Shown piece by piece: positions 16,329 to 26,128 of a stretch of 33,055 nt of DNA. The notes under the pieces were generated by a model. That model saw only the letters and a program-made list of their open reading frames with translations, was not told the origin of the DNA and ran no database searches. A program made the translations under genes and the position numbers. Every line of letters begins with the position of its first letter. The stretch's first letter is position 1. Source of the stretch: Pseudomonadota bacterium (GTDB taxonomy: Bacteria; Desulfobacterota; JAPLJL01); assembly GCA_026388655.1 (NCBI GenBank), contig JAPLJI010000012.1, forward strand, positions 1-33,055, in the 5' to 3' direction.

Positions 16329-17543
16329 TTAGCCCACCACCGAAGCGAGCGAGAAGATCGGGAGATACATGGCGATCAGGAATCCGCCGACGACCACGGA
16401 CAGGGCGATCATGATGGCCGGTTCGATCAGGGAGGTTAAACCGTCCACCGCGGCGTCCACTTCCACGTCGTAAAAGTCGGCGATTTTGTTGAGCATAGCG
16501 TCCAGGGCCCCGGTCTGTTCTCCCACCCCGATCATCTGGACCACCATCGAGGGAAAGACGTTGGTGGCCTTGAGGGGCTCGGCGATGGATTTACCTTCGG
16601 AAATGCTGATTTTGGCCTGCTGAATGGCCTTTTCGATGGTGACGTTGCCGGCGGTGCGGGAGCAGATCTCCAGACCTTCCAGGATCGGGACGCCGCTCGA
16701 GATCATCGTCCCCAGGGTGCGGGTGAAGCGAGCCACCGCCGTCTTACGGATAAGATCGCCGAACACCGGCGCCTTCAGGAAAAGGTCGTCGGTTACAGCC
16801 CGGCCCTTGACATTCTTGCGAAGGGCGCGGTAGCCGAAAACGAGGGCGACGATACCTCCGATGACATAAAGGATGTAATGCCGCATAAAATCGCTCATCG
16901 CCATCACCGCCCGGGTCGGGGCGGGGAGGACACCGCCCATGTCGGCGAACATCTTGGAGAAAACCGGGATAACGAAGATCAGGAGGACGAGGACGACCGC
17001 CACCAGGGCGACCAGGACCACCGCCGGGTAAACCATAGCGCCCTTGACCTTCCGCTTCAGGGCTTCGGATTTTTCCATGAAGACCCCGATTCGGTTCAGG
17101 ATGGTGTCCAGGATACCGCCGACTTCGCCGGCGGCGATCAGGCTGACGAAAAGCTTGTCGAAAACCTGGGGATGGCGCTCCAGGGCCTGGGCGAAGGTTG
17201 ACCCTCCTTCCACCGATTCCTTGACATTCATTAGGATGTTTTTAAAGTTCTTGTTCGGGTTCTGGTTGGCGAGGATATCCAGGCATTGGACCAGGGGCAG
17301 GCCGGCGTCGATCATGGTGGCGAACTGGCGGGTGAAGATGACCAGTTCGCGCATGGGAACTCCCTTGGCTCCGCCGAGGAAGGGCAGTTTGAGCTGGAAC
17401 CCGGGCTTTTTCTCCTTGACCTTGAAGGGGACGATCTGCTGGGTGCGCAGCTGCTGGATCAGCAGGCCTTCATTCTGGGCTTCGGTTTCTCCCTTGCGGG
17501 CTTCCCCCGATTTGGTTCTTCCCTCCCACACATATATTGGCAT
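16329..17543 (-). CDS. pilC: Type IV pilus inner-membrane platform protein PilC
   Basis: 404 residues of the T2SF/GspF-PilC family, with two cytoplasmic helical domains each followed by membrane helices. Hallmarks include the N-terminal MPIYVWEGRTKSGEARKG, FTRQFATMIDAGLPL (about 69-83), ESVEGGSTFAQAL, the mirrored ARFTRTLGTMISSGVPILEGL in the second half, and EPAIMIALSVVVGGFLIAMYLPIF at the C-terminus. PilC couples the PilB and PilT motors to pilin insertion and extraction. It lies 11 nt after pilT, in the standard order. Confidence 0.96.
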   Translation of the reverse strand: MPIYVWEGRTKSGEARKGETEAQNEGLLIQQLRTQQIVPFKVKEKKPGFQLKLPFLGGAKGVPMRELVIFTRQFATMIDAGLPLVQCLDILANQNPNKNFKNILMNVKESVEGGSTFAQALERHPQVFDKLFVSLIAAGEVGGILDTILNRIGVFMEKSEALKRKVKGAMVYPAVVLVALVAVVLVLLIFVIPVFSKMFADMGGVLPAPTRAVMAMSDFMRHYILYVIGGIVALVFGYRALRKNVKGRAVTDDLFLKAPVFGDLIRKTAVARFTRTLGTMISSGVPILEGLEICSRTAGNVTIEKAIQQAKISISEGKSIAEPLKATNVFPSMVVQMIGVGEQTGALDAMLNKIADFYDVEVDAAVDGLTSLIEPAIMIALSVVVGGFLIAMYLPIFSLASVVG

Positions 17544-17554
17544 TTTTATCCCCC

Positions 17555-18652
17555 TTATTTGTTTCCCGGACCCCGCCCAGCCTGGGCTACGGAGAGCATG
17601 TTCTTCACCTCTTCCGTGTCCGTGGAATAGCCGATGACATCTTCAAAGGTGATGAGTTTCCGCTGGAACAGGGCGATCAGGGACTGGTTCATGGTCTGCA
17701 TTCCGAACTTGGCCTGCCCGACCTGCATCTGGGAATAGATCTGGTGGATTTTATCCTCCCGGACCAGGTTGCGGATGGCGGGATTGGGAACCAGGATCTC
17801 GAGGGACAAGGCCCGCCCGGCCCCGTTGGCCTTGGGGATCAGGGCCTGGCAGAGGATTCCCTCCAGGACGAAGGAAAGCTGGGCCCGGACCTGGGGCTGT
17901 GCGTAGGGGGGGAACACGTCGATGATCCGGTTGATCGTCTGCACCGCCGAATTGGTGTGCAGGGTGGCGAAGCAGAGATGGCCGGTTTCGGAAATCTGCA
18001 GGGCGGTCTCGATGGTTTCCAGGTCCCGCATTTCCCCGATCAGGACCACATCCGGGTCCTGGCGGAGGATGTAACGGAGGGCGGCCTTGAAACTCTTGGT
18101 GTCGGACTGGACCTCGCGCTGGTTGACGATGCAATTTTTGTGAGGATGGAGATACTCGATCGGATCCTCGATGGTAATGATATGCTCGTGCCGGTCCTGG
18201 TTGATTTTGTCAATAATCGAGGCCAGGGTGGTGGATTTGCCGCAGCCGGTGGGCCCGGTGACCAGGATCAGCCCCCGCGGCTTGGCGGTGATCTCATTCA
18301 GGATCGGGGGAAGCCCCAGCTCCTCGAAGGTCAAAATCCGGAAGGGGATGGAGCGGAAAGCGCCCGCCACCGCGCCCCGCTGGATGAACATGTTGGCCCG
18401 GAAGCGGGAGAGTCCCTTGACCCCGAAGGAAAGGTCGAGCTCGTTTTCTTCCTCAAACCGGTGCTTCTGGGCGTCGGTTAAAATTGAGTAACAGATCTGC
18501 TTGGTTTCGGAGGGGTTGAGCGGCTCGGATTTGAGCGGCACCAGGCTGCCGTCGATCCGGAGCTGGGGAGGGGAACCGGTGGTAATATGGAGGTCGGAGG
18601 CCCCCTTTTCGATCATCAACTTGAGCAACTGGTGGAGATTGGCGGTCGCCAA
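17555..18652 (-). CDS. pilT: Type IV pilus retraction ATPase PilT
   Basis: 365 residues; hexameric secretion ATPase that depolymerises the pilus for twitching and DNA uptake. Motifs: SDLHITTGSPPQLRIDG in the N-terminal domain, Walker A GPTGCGKST (133-141), Asp box TIEDPIEYLH, Walker B DVVLIGEMRD, and the PilT-specific C-terminal AIRNLVRE. The start is TTG at 18652: AAGGAG stands 6 nt before it, overlapping the pilB stop codon, and the protein then begins MATANLHQLL as in relatives. Immediately downstream of pilB, so translation is probably coupled. Confidence 0.96.
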   Translation of the reverse strand: MATANLHQLLKLMIEKGASDLHITTGSPPQLRIDGSLVPLKSEPLNPSETKQICYSILTDAQKHRFEEENELDLSFGVKGLSRFRANMFIQRGAVAGAFRSIPFRILTFEELGLPPILNEITAKPRGLILVTGPTGCGKSTTLASIIDKINQDRHEHIITIEDPIEYLHPHKNCIVNQREVQSDTKSFKAALRYILRQDPDVVLIGEMRDLETIETALQISETGHLCFATLHTNSAVQTINRIIDVFPPYAQPQVRAQLSFVLEGILCQALIPKANGAGRALSLEILVPNPAIRNLVREDKIHQIYSQMQVGQAKFGMQTMNQSLIALFQRKLITFEDVIGYSTDTEEVKNMLSVAQAGRGPGNK

Positions 18653-18661
18653 GATTTCTCC

Positions 18662-20353
<1,692 letters not shown>

Positions 20354-20397
20354 TGAGGTAACTCCCTTAGATTTTTAGACCTTCTTTGCTCAATAAT

Positions 20398-20420
20398 ATT
20401 ATATAATTGTATATATACAA
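20398..20420 (-). promoter_or_regulatory. Candidate pil operon promoter and palindrome
   Basis: On the minus strand a perfect TATAAT stands at 20403-20398, about 45 nt before the pilB ATG, in a very AT-rich stretch. No good -35 is found at 16-18 nt. A 14-bp perfect palindrome (TTGTATATATACAA, 20407-20420) lies in the spacer and could be a regulator site. I see no sigma54 -24/-12 box here. Confidence 0.4.
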
Positions 20421-20463
20421 GATTTATGTGGATTAATCCAGTCTGGCAAACGGAGAAGAAGCC

Positions 20464-20580
20464 CTTGACAATCTGGCCCCGGTCGGGGAAAAATAACGCG
20501 ATGAGTCAAAAAACCGGGGGCGGGAAAATCCGGGTGGAGGTGCGGCGGTCCCGGCTCCGCCCCCACCCAGGGAGGGGATA
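20464..20580 (+). promoter_or_regulatory. Possible promoter and structured leader of the ferredoxin-AOR operon
   Basis: TTGACA at 20464-20469 is a good -35 box, but the -10 at 18 nt is only AAAAAT-like. Downstream, a GC-rich region 20531-20574 has imperfectly inverted arms (GGGTGGAGGTGCGG against CCGCCCCCACCC) ending just before the GGGAGGGG ribosome site. Such a hairpin could control translation. I cannot match it by eye to the molybdenum/tungsten cofactor riboswitch. Confidence 0.35.
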
Positions 20581-20586
20581 AAACCA

Positions 20587-20928
20587 ATGGAACTTGAAAT
20601 CACTTCCGAAAAGTGCATCGCCTGCCGGGCCTGCGAATTTGCCTGTTCCTATCACATGGATGGAGATTTTTCGAGCATCGGGTCCAGTATCATGATCCAC
20701 CGGGACGAGCGAAAGGACTACTTCGGACCGATCCTGAAGCGGTCCAAGGACATCCTGCTCGGCCGTCCGGAAAGGATAGAGATTCTCAAGCCCGGCCAGT
20801 CCACCACCGGGGGGGCGGCCGCTAACAAGCCGATCCTGATGCGGGGGCCCTGCGACCTCTGCCCCGATGAGAAGGTGCCCTTCTGCGTGGCGATCTGCCC
20901 AACCGGCTGTCTGCGGAAAAAGGAGTAA
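20587..20928 (+). CDS. Ferredoxin-like protein with two [4Fe-4S] sites, AOR partner
   Basis: 113 residues with two four-cysteine groups: C10-x2-C13-x2-C16-x3-C20 at the N-terminus (KCIACRACEFAC) and C-x2-C-x7-C-x3-C near the end (PCDLCPDEKVPFCVAICPTGC, interrupted here only by the spacing). The roughly 60-residue insert between them is typical of polyferredoxin-like partners encoded beside aldehyde:ferredoxin oxidoreductases and DMSO-reductase-type enzymes. It probably carries electrons to or from the AOR-like protein 4 nt downstream. Cytoplasmic: no signal peptide or TAT motif. A strong GGGAGGGG ribosome site precedes ATG 20587. Confidence 0.85.
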   Translation: MELEITSEKCIACRACEFACSYHMDGDFSSIGSSIMIHRDERKDYFGPILKRSKDILLGRPERIEILKPGQSTTGGAAANKPILMRGPCDLCPDEKVPFCVAICPTGCLRKKE

Positions 20929-20932
20929 GACC

Positions 20933-22441
20933 ATGGCGCTGGAAAAGGTATTTAACAACCGGATTCTCCTGGCGGATTTAACCACGGGGAAGTGCGAGGA
21001 AAGGGAACTGGGCGACAAGCTGGCCCGCGAGCAGTTGGGCGGGGCGGCCCTGAACCTCGAGCTTCTCCGCCGCTTCCCGGAGGGCGAACCCCTGGTGATC
21101 GGGACCGGACTCCTGACTTCGACTTTTTGCCCGGGGGCGGGCGTCGGGGTGGTGACGGCCAAAAGCCCCCGCTCCGGCCTGGTGGTCCACCATCCCTTCA
21201 TCGGGATGATTGGAATCGAGCTCAAGCTTTCGGGTTTTGATTTTATCGTGGTCCGCGGCCGGTCGGAAAAACCGGTCCGGCTCTGGCTGCACGACGAACT
21301 CGCCGAGGTCTCCCCGGCGGGGGAGGTGAAAGAGCTGGGCACCAACCAGGTGACCGGCCGGATCCGCGATGAATACGGGGACATGAACATCCACGCTTTT
21401 CAGGTGGGTCCGGCGGGGGCGGCGGGGAGTCCCCTGGCCATGATTTCCGAAAGCTGCTTCGGCGGCTATGACCGGGCCGGCCTGGGCCTGGCCCTGGCGG
21501 AAAAAGGTCTTTACGCCCTGGTGGTGAGAGGCCTGGGGAACCTGGAAGTGGCCGACGGGTTTTTCCCGGAATCCGCGAAACTCATGCAGGAAACGGCCCA
21601 GAGCCTGAAAGGAAAAACCGGGATCAAAGAGATTTTACGCCTCTGGGCCAAGGAAGATTCCTTTCTTCCCGCCCTGGAAAAGGTAACCCACCGCCATTCC
21701 GCCTGTTACAGCTGTCCCTTCCCCTGCCGGACCTTCGGATTCTTACGGGAAGACCCGGCCCGGAAGCTGGAAACCGATGCGTCCAATCCCGGCTGCTTAT
21801 TGATTGACCCGCAGGGGGTTCTGGCCCTTTCTTTCCTGGGGAATGACTATCCCCACGTTTACGAGCACTGCACCCAGCTGGGGGTGGACCCGGCGGCGGT
21901 GGGACTGATCCTGAAAGCCGAAGGGATAGGGGATAAGGAAGCCGCGGACAAGCGGATCGAAGCGCTGGTCAAGGAGAAAAAGGATCTGATCAACAGCAAC
22001 CAGAATAATTTCCACGGGGTTACCCCCTGGCCGGACGGCGGAGACCTTTCCGCGGCCCTGGTTCAGGCGGCCGGGGTGTTTTCCAACGGGATCCCGCCCG
22101 CGGTGCTTCCTCTTTCCACTCCCCCGTTCTCCCTCCCCTCCGATCCGGTGGAGAAGGCGGCCCTGGTCCTCGAGCGGACGGCCCTGGGCCTGATCCTGGG
22201 GGTCTGTCCGCTTCTGCTCCTCTCCACCCCGGTGATAACCCCCGCCCGGCTGGCCACCCTGGTCAAGCTGGCCACCGAGTGGGACGGGATCGGCGAGGAA
22301 GAGTTGAAAGCGAAGGCCAAATCCCTGATCGGGCAAACCCTGAAACTGGCGGCTCCCCGGGGAGCGATTTCGGAGGGTTTGAAACCCGCGGGGTTTGACG
22401 CGGCCTGGGCCGGATTGAAAAAGCGCTACGTTGAAGGCTAA
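20933..22441 (+). CDS. Aldehyde:ferredoxin oxidoreductase-like protein (short form)
   Basis: 502 residues, about 100 fewer than typical AOR. AOR enzymes use a tungsten (or molybdenum) bis-pyranopterin and one [4Fe-4S] cluster to oxidise aldehydes or reduce acids. Seen: N-terminal RILLADLTTGK and GGAALN; VGPAGAAGSPLAMI followed by YDRAGLG; cluster ligands C258-x2-C261-x3-C265 with the fourth, C425, in ILGVC; and the pterin-contacting LGVD motif (residues 316-319). The missing length is mostly between the cluster motif and C425, so substrate-pocket residues may be absent. AGGAG precedes ATG 20933, favouring it over earlier in-frame starts. It forms an operon with the ferredoxin upstream and the amidotransferase-like gene downstream (11-nt overlap). 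Substrate unknown. Confidence 0.85.
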   Translation: MALEKVFNNRILLADLTTGKCEERELGDKLAREQLGGAALNLELLRRFPEGEPLVIGTGLLTSTFCPGAGVGVVTAKSPRSGLVVHHPFIGMIGIELKLSGFDFIVVRGRSEKPVRLWLHDELAEVSPAGEVKELGTNQVTGRIRDEYGDMNIHAFQVGPAGAAGSPLAMISESCFGGYDRAGLGLALAEKGLYALVVRGLGNLEVADGFFPESAKLMQETAQSLKGKTGIKEILRLWAKEDSFLPALEKVTHRHSACYSCPFPCRTFGFLREDPARKLETDASNPGCLLIDPQGVLALSFLGNDYPHVYEHCTQLGVDPAAVGLILKAEGIGDKEAADKRIEALVKEKKDLINSNQNNFHGVTPWPDGGDLSAALVQAAGVFSNGIPPAVLPLSTPPFSLPSDPVEKAALVLERTALGLILGVCPLLLLSTPVITPARLATLVKLATEWDGIGEEELKAKAKSLIGQTLKLAAPRGAISEGLKPAGFDAAWAGLKKRYVEG

Positions 22442-23627
22442 ACAGGATAATATTTCCGGCCGTCACTCCGCCCAGGTGGGCATCTACATGGGCGAAGGGA
22501 CCGCCCATTCCTGGACCTGGTGGGCGGAGTTTTTCGAAAAGATCGGTTTTTATCATCAGCAATATCTGGACGAGGAAAATTTCGCCTCCCGCCTCGGGGG
22601 AGTGGATTTCCTCTGCCTCTCGGGGGGCGACACCTTTGCCATCGCCCAGGGCCTGGGCCAGGCCGGGGCGCGGGCCCTCGGGGAGTTCTTCTCCGGAGAT
22701 AAGGTTTATCTGGGGTCCTGCGCCGGGGCTTATCTTCCCCTCCATTCCTCTCAGGAACCTCTTCACCGGTTCAATTTTCTTTCGATCCCGGTGGCGAACA
22801 TTGTTCCCGATCCTCCCCCGGGTCTGGAATTCTCACCCCGGACGATGATCCCTTACGGAAACCGCTACCTGGTCCACCCGGTCCGGGGCGAGGTGGTGCT
22901 CCGGCCGAGGATCTCCTACCCGGAGCCGACCGTGGTCGCTCCCCTTTTCGGGGGGCCTCCCTTTGACCTGGGCGGGGACGCGGACGGGTTCCGGTCGCGG
23001 GCCCTTTACCAGGATTTCACGCCCCGGACCAGTTTCCCGGCCGGGCCGGAGCTGGCCCGAAGGGTGGTCCAGGGCAAGGAAGCCGTCATCGAGGCCCGGA
23101 TCGGACCAAGCACGCTGTTCCTGCTCGGTCCCCATCTTGAACATCCCCGGTTTCCTTCCGCCAATCAATTTTTATTCAGATTGCTTCAGCCTTTTTTTAA
23201 CCGCCTTCCGGAAACGGTGCCCGCCGGGCCCGGGCCGGAGGAATCTTCCCCCGCCTTGCTGAGAGAGATCAAAAAGGAATTATCCCGTTCCCGCTTTACG
23301 GTTCAAAGCTTGACCCAGCTTTCCTTGAGCTTCGAGATCGGGCGGAAGCTTTACGAGCCGGAGAAAATCGCCGAGCTGCTCGAGTTTGCCTGGAAGCGCA
23401 TCCGGAAATTCGAGCCGGGAAGCGGGCTCCCGGTCGCGGCGGGGGAAACCCTGCGGGCCCAGGCGGTCCGGCTCCGGGAGAGCCTGGAGGATTTCCGGAC
23501 CGCGGTCAGGGGGGGAGAAGAAGCGGCCGGGATAATGTTAAAATCCCTTCGGGCGGCCAAACGATTCCTGGCGGGTTTTCTCCCGCTTTACCACCGCTGG
23601 GGCTGCTTAGAGGAAGCTAGAAGTTGA
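22431..23627 (+). CDS. Class I glutamine amidotransferase-like (BPL_N type) protein with extra C-terminal domain
   Basis: About 398 residues. The first 260 form a GATase1-like fold: VGIYMGEGTAHSWTWW at the start, FLCLSGGDTFAI, then the nucleophile elbow LGSCAGAYLP with C97. This pattern is that of BPL_N proteins, whose reaction is largely unknown. The last 130 residues are helical, charged and unfamiliar. The start is uncertain: TTG 22431 overlaps the AOR stop by 11 nt but has no ribosome site; GTG 22476 is an alternative that keeps the whole fold. Tight coupling to the AOR gene suggests a role in maturation or in metabolism of the AOR product; this is inference. Confidence 0.75.
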   Translation: MKAKQDNISGRHSAQVGIYMGEGTAHSWTWWAEFFEKIGFYHQQYLDEENFASRLGGVDFLCLSGGDTFAIAQGLGQAGARALGEFFSGDKVYLGSCAGAYLPLHSSQEPLHRFNFLSIPVANIVPDPPPGLEFSPRTMIPYGNRYLVHPVRGEVVLRPRISYPEPTVVAPLFGGPPFDLGGDADGFRSRALYQDFTPRTSFPAGPELARRVVQGKEAVIEARIGPSTLFLLGPHLEHPRFPSANQFLFRLLQPFFNRLPETVPAGPGPEESSPALLREIKKELSRSRFTVQSLTQLSLSFEIGRKLYEPEKIAELLEFAWKRIRKFEPGSGLPVAAGETLRAQAVRLRESLEDFRTAVRGGEEAAGIMLKSLRAAKRFLAGFLPLYHRWGCLEEARS

Positions 23628-23647
23628 AAAGGTTGAATAGTTTTGGC

Positions 23648-23685
23648 GTCATTGCGAGGAGCACATTCACTTCGTTCGCAATGAC
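23648..23685. repeat. Short repeat family B copy
   Basis: GTCATTGCGAGGAGC and its inverse GTTCGCAATGAC bound a 38-bp unit lying in the 74-nt gap between the AOR operon and the cytochrome operon. Confidence 0.8.
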
Positions 23686-23701
23686 AACATAGTTATCGCA
23701 A

Positions 23702-24700
23702 GTGCAAAAGCTGATTAATAAACAGGTTTTATTCGGAGAGCGGAATCGAGGCTGGGGTTTCCGGATTATCCTTTCCATCCTTTTAGTTTTTATTTTGGGA
23801 TTGATTTACCTTCCGGATCAGGCCCGGGCCGAGGCCAGCTACGCCAAGGAATTCAAAATGCGCTGCATCCACTGCCACGTGGATAATGATTACCCCGGGG
23901 GCAGCTTCTACGAGGCGGAGAACAGCTATAAATGGATCTTTTTCTACGTCGCCACCGGGATCGCCGGGATTTTCTTTCTCACCGGCCTGGTTTCCTGGTT
24001 CCTGATCTGGCGGAAAGGAAAAAAGTCGCACGTCGTGGAGGAATACCAGCCCCGGACGATCCGCCGCTTTTTGATGGGCATTCTCCAACTGGATCTCTCC
24101 CGGATCTCGAAGCTCCGCTGGGTGAATTACCTCCTGCTCTCCGGTTCTTTCCTGACCCTGATCCTGCTCCTGATCCTGACCTACGGCTTGGCCCTCGGGC
24201 TCGGGACCCGCACCTTCACCCTGCCCGCCCCGGCCGGGCGGTTGATCGACCTGGGCCTGGACCTGCTGGGCTTGGCGATCCTCTCCGGAACCATCCTCGG
24301 ATTTCTCCGCCGCCTCCCCCCCCTGGCGAACCAGTATGTTTCCGCGGCGGTGGAGGACCTGACCAGCCTGGCTTTCATTTTCGTCCTGGTGCTGACCGGG
24401 TTCATCCTGGAGTCCTTCCGGATCGCGGCCCTGCCCAGCCACCCCGACCAACTCTATTCCTTCGTCGGGGCCGGCCTGGCCTGGGTCCTCCGGCACGCTC
24501 CCCTGCCCTGGGCGGTCTGGCATTTTTACTTCTGGAACATCCACATGCTCCTGGCCTTGGTTTTTATCGCCTACATCCCCTGGAGCGGGTTTTTCCATAT
24601 CCTGACCTGCCCGGTGACTCAGACCACTTCCCGGAAGAAGGAAGAGCGAATCCGTTTGGAGGCTTATGGAAAAGGAAGAACTGAGCCTGGAAAAGGTTAA
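23702..24700 (+). CDS. Membrane protein with haem c site and DsrM/NarI-like cytochrome b helices
   Basis: 332 residues. A first hydrophobic helix (about 20-38) is followed by a periplasmic haem c site, C55-I-H-C58-H59. About five further membrane helices follow (78-103, 141-167, 180-203, 216-237, 272-300). The last carries WHFYFWNIHMLLALVFIAYIP with H274 and H281, and H299 nearby, like the b-haem helices of DsrM, HdrE and NarI, though fewer His are seen than the four NarI ligands. Such proteins exchange electrons with menaquinone. The start is GTG 23702, with a weak ribosome site. It overlaps the Rieske gene by 35 nt, so it belongs to that operon. NarI/DsrM assignment is by pattern, not certain. 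Confidence 0.75.
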   Translation: MQKLINKQVLFGERNRGWGFRIILSILLVFILGLIYLPDQARAEASYAKEFKMRCIHCHVDNDYPGGSFYEAENSYKWIFFYVATGIAGIFFLTGLVSWFLIWRKGKKSHVVEEYQPRTIRRFLMGILQLDLSRISKLRWVNYLLLSGSFLTLILLLILTYGLALGLGTRTFTLPAPAGRLIDLGLDLLGLAILSGTILGFLRRLPPLANQYVSAAVEDLTSLAFIFVLVLTGFILESFRIAALPSHPDQLYSFVGAGLAWVLRHAPLPWAVWHFYFWNIHMLLALVFIAYIPWSGFFHILTCPVTQTTSRKKEERIRLEAYGKGRTEPGKG

Positions 24701-25190
24701 ATATACCCGGAGGCGGTTTTTCATCCTGGGCGCCACCGCAGTGGCCGGGGTGGCCCTGGCCGGGATCGTCGGGGGCGGTCTGATCGCTTTTTTCTTCCCG
24801 CCCAAGCGCTTCCGGAAAAAGATCGGGGGCTGGCAGAAAGTAAAGCCGGCGAGCGAGTGCCCGGAAGGGATGGCGGTGACCTCGAGCTACTTCGGGATCC
24901 CGGTTTTTATCCTGCGGGAGGGCGGAAAGGTAAAGGCCTTTTCCGCCGTCTGCCCGCATCTGGGCTGCATCGTGAAGTGGGATCCGGAGCAGAAGGTATT
25001 TCCCTGCCCCTGTCACGATTCCTTCTTCACCTCCCAGGGCCTGGTGCAAAAAGGCCCGGCCCGGCCCTACAACCTCCTGCCCTTTGAAGCCAAGGAGGAG
25101 GAGGGGATGGTCCTGGTCAGCCTGCCGGCGCCGGAAAAACTCAAGCCTTATCCCAGCTGGTTCCGGTTCGCGATGCAATACGGCGGATAA
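24666..25190 (+). CDS. Rieske [2Fe-2S] protein of a cytochrome bc/b6-type complex
   Basis: 174 residues. A twin-arginine-like RRRFFILG (15-22) precedes the single membrane anchor (about 20-44). The Rieske fold binds its cluster through C96, H98, C114 and H117 (CPHLGC and CPCHDSFF), with C101 and C116 placed for the usual disulphide. It would take the first electron of quinol at the Qo site and hand it to a c-type haem. Its gene precedes the cytochrome b6- and subunit IV-like genes, the petC-petB-petD order of Heliobacteria. A 151-nt gap full of short word repeats separates it from the cytochrome gene. Confidence 0.94.
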   Translation: MEKEELSLEKVKYTRRRFFILGATAVAGVALAGIVGGGLIAFFFPPKRFRKKIGGWQKVKPASECPEGMAVTSSYFGIPVFILREGGKVKAFSAVCPHLGCIVKWDPEQKVFPCPCHDSFFTSQGLVQKGPARPYNLLPFEAKEEEGMVLVSLPAPEKLKPYPSWFRFAMQYGG

Positions 25191-25195
25191 AGAGC

Positions 25196-25340
25196 ATGGC
25201 GCAAAGCGCAAAGAGCAAAGAGCAGGGAGCAGTAAAAGCAGGTGAAAGGTCAAGGGTGAAAGGAATTAACGAACTAAACGAAAATAACGTTCTTAACGAA
25301 CCTAACGTTCTTAAGGATATTAACAAACCTGACGAACTAA
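25196..25340. repeat. Low-complexity word repeats inside the Rieske/cytochrome b operon
   Basis: First part: repeated GCGCAAA and GAGCAAA words (about 25200-25235). Second part: alternating TAACGAAC and TAACGTTC words, with TAACGTTCTTAA occurring exactly twice, at 25285-25296 and 25303-25314. No coding frame or clear terminator. A similar GCAAAGCGCA string lies at 30136-30165. Confidence 0.7.
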
Positions 25341-25341
25341 A

Positions 25342-26100
25342 ATGAGGAAAGCGATTCAATATATTAAAGACCTGCTGAAAAGTTTCTCCCAGGCCCTGGA
25401 TACCCCGGGAGGAATCACCCGCTGGATTAACAATACCTGGCTGGACCTCAAGGAGACGGGCCTCAACTGGCTGGAGGAGCGTTTCCGGCTCCGGAAGCCG
25501 ATCGAAAAAATCCTGGATAAACCCGTTTCCGGCTTCGAGCGCAAGTGGCGCCACTGCTTCGGGGGGATTACCCTGACCTTGATCGGTCTCCAGCTCGCCA
25601 CCGGGGTTTTCCTTTCCTTTTATTATATCCCGTCCGTAGATCAGGCCTTCGAGTCCATCCAGATGATCACCGACGAGGTGGCCTTCGGCTGGCTGGTCCG
25701 CGGGATTCATCACTGGTCGGCATACCTGATCGTGATCACCATGCTCATCCATCTGCTCAAGGTTTTTATCACCGGCTCCTACCGCCCGCCCCGGGAATTC
25801 ACCTGGGTCAGCGGGGTTTTGCTGCTCCTGATCGTATTCGGTTTCCTGGCCACGGGCTATCTGCTCACCTGGTCCCAGCAGGGGTATTGGGCCTCCCGGG
25901 TGGCTATGGGTGTGGCCGGCGAGGTCCCGGCGGTGGGGTCGACAATCCTCCTTTTCGTCCAGGGCGGCTACGTGATCAAGCAGGCGGCGCTGACCCATTT
26001 CTTCACCGCGCATGTATTTCTGCTCCCGGTCGCTGTTATTGTTCTCCTGGGCGTGCATTTTGCCCTGATCCGGAGGCTCGGAATCCAGAAACCGTTATAA
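25342..26100 (+). CDS. Cytochrome b6-type subunit (with haem c_i cysteine)
   Basis: 252 residues, four membrane helices, matching the N-terminal half of cytochrome b. Haem b ligands: H123 and H137 in helix B (14 apart), H224 and H239 in helix D (15 apart, the spacing of b6 rather than mitochondrial b). The segment HCFGGITLTL places C72 where b6 has Cys35, which covalently holds haem c_i at the Qi side; GIQKPL after helix D matches the b6 end GISGPL. Compared with b6 it has some 35 extra N-terminal residues, amphipathic and charged. It forms the quinone-reactive core with the Rieske protein and the subunit IV-like protein. ATG 25342 lacks a clear ribosome site. Confidence 0.94.
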   Translation: MRKAIQYIKDLLKSFSQALDTPGGITRWINNTWLDLKETGLNWLEERFRLRKPIEKILDKPVSGFERKWRHCFGGITLTLIGLQLATGVFLSFYYIPSVDQAFESIQMITDEVAFGWLVRGIHHWSAYLIVITMLIHLLKVFITGSYRPPREFTWVSGVLLLLIVFGFLATGYLLTWSQQGYWASRVAMGVAGEVPAVGSTILLFVQGGYVIKQAALTHFFTAHVFLLPVAVIVLLGVHFALIRRLGIQKPL

Positions 26101-26128
26101 AAAGTATGGAAACTATTAAATATAAATT

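Noticed and set aside
24564-26058. Minus-strand frames opposite the Rieske and cytochrome b genes
   Set aside because: Charged low-complexity translations with no domain; they mirror well-supported plus-strand genes.
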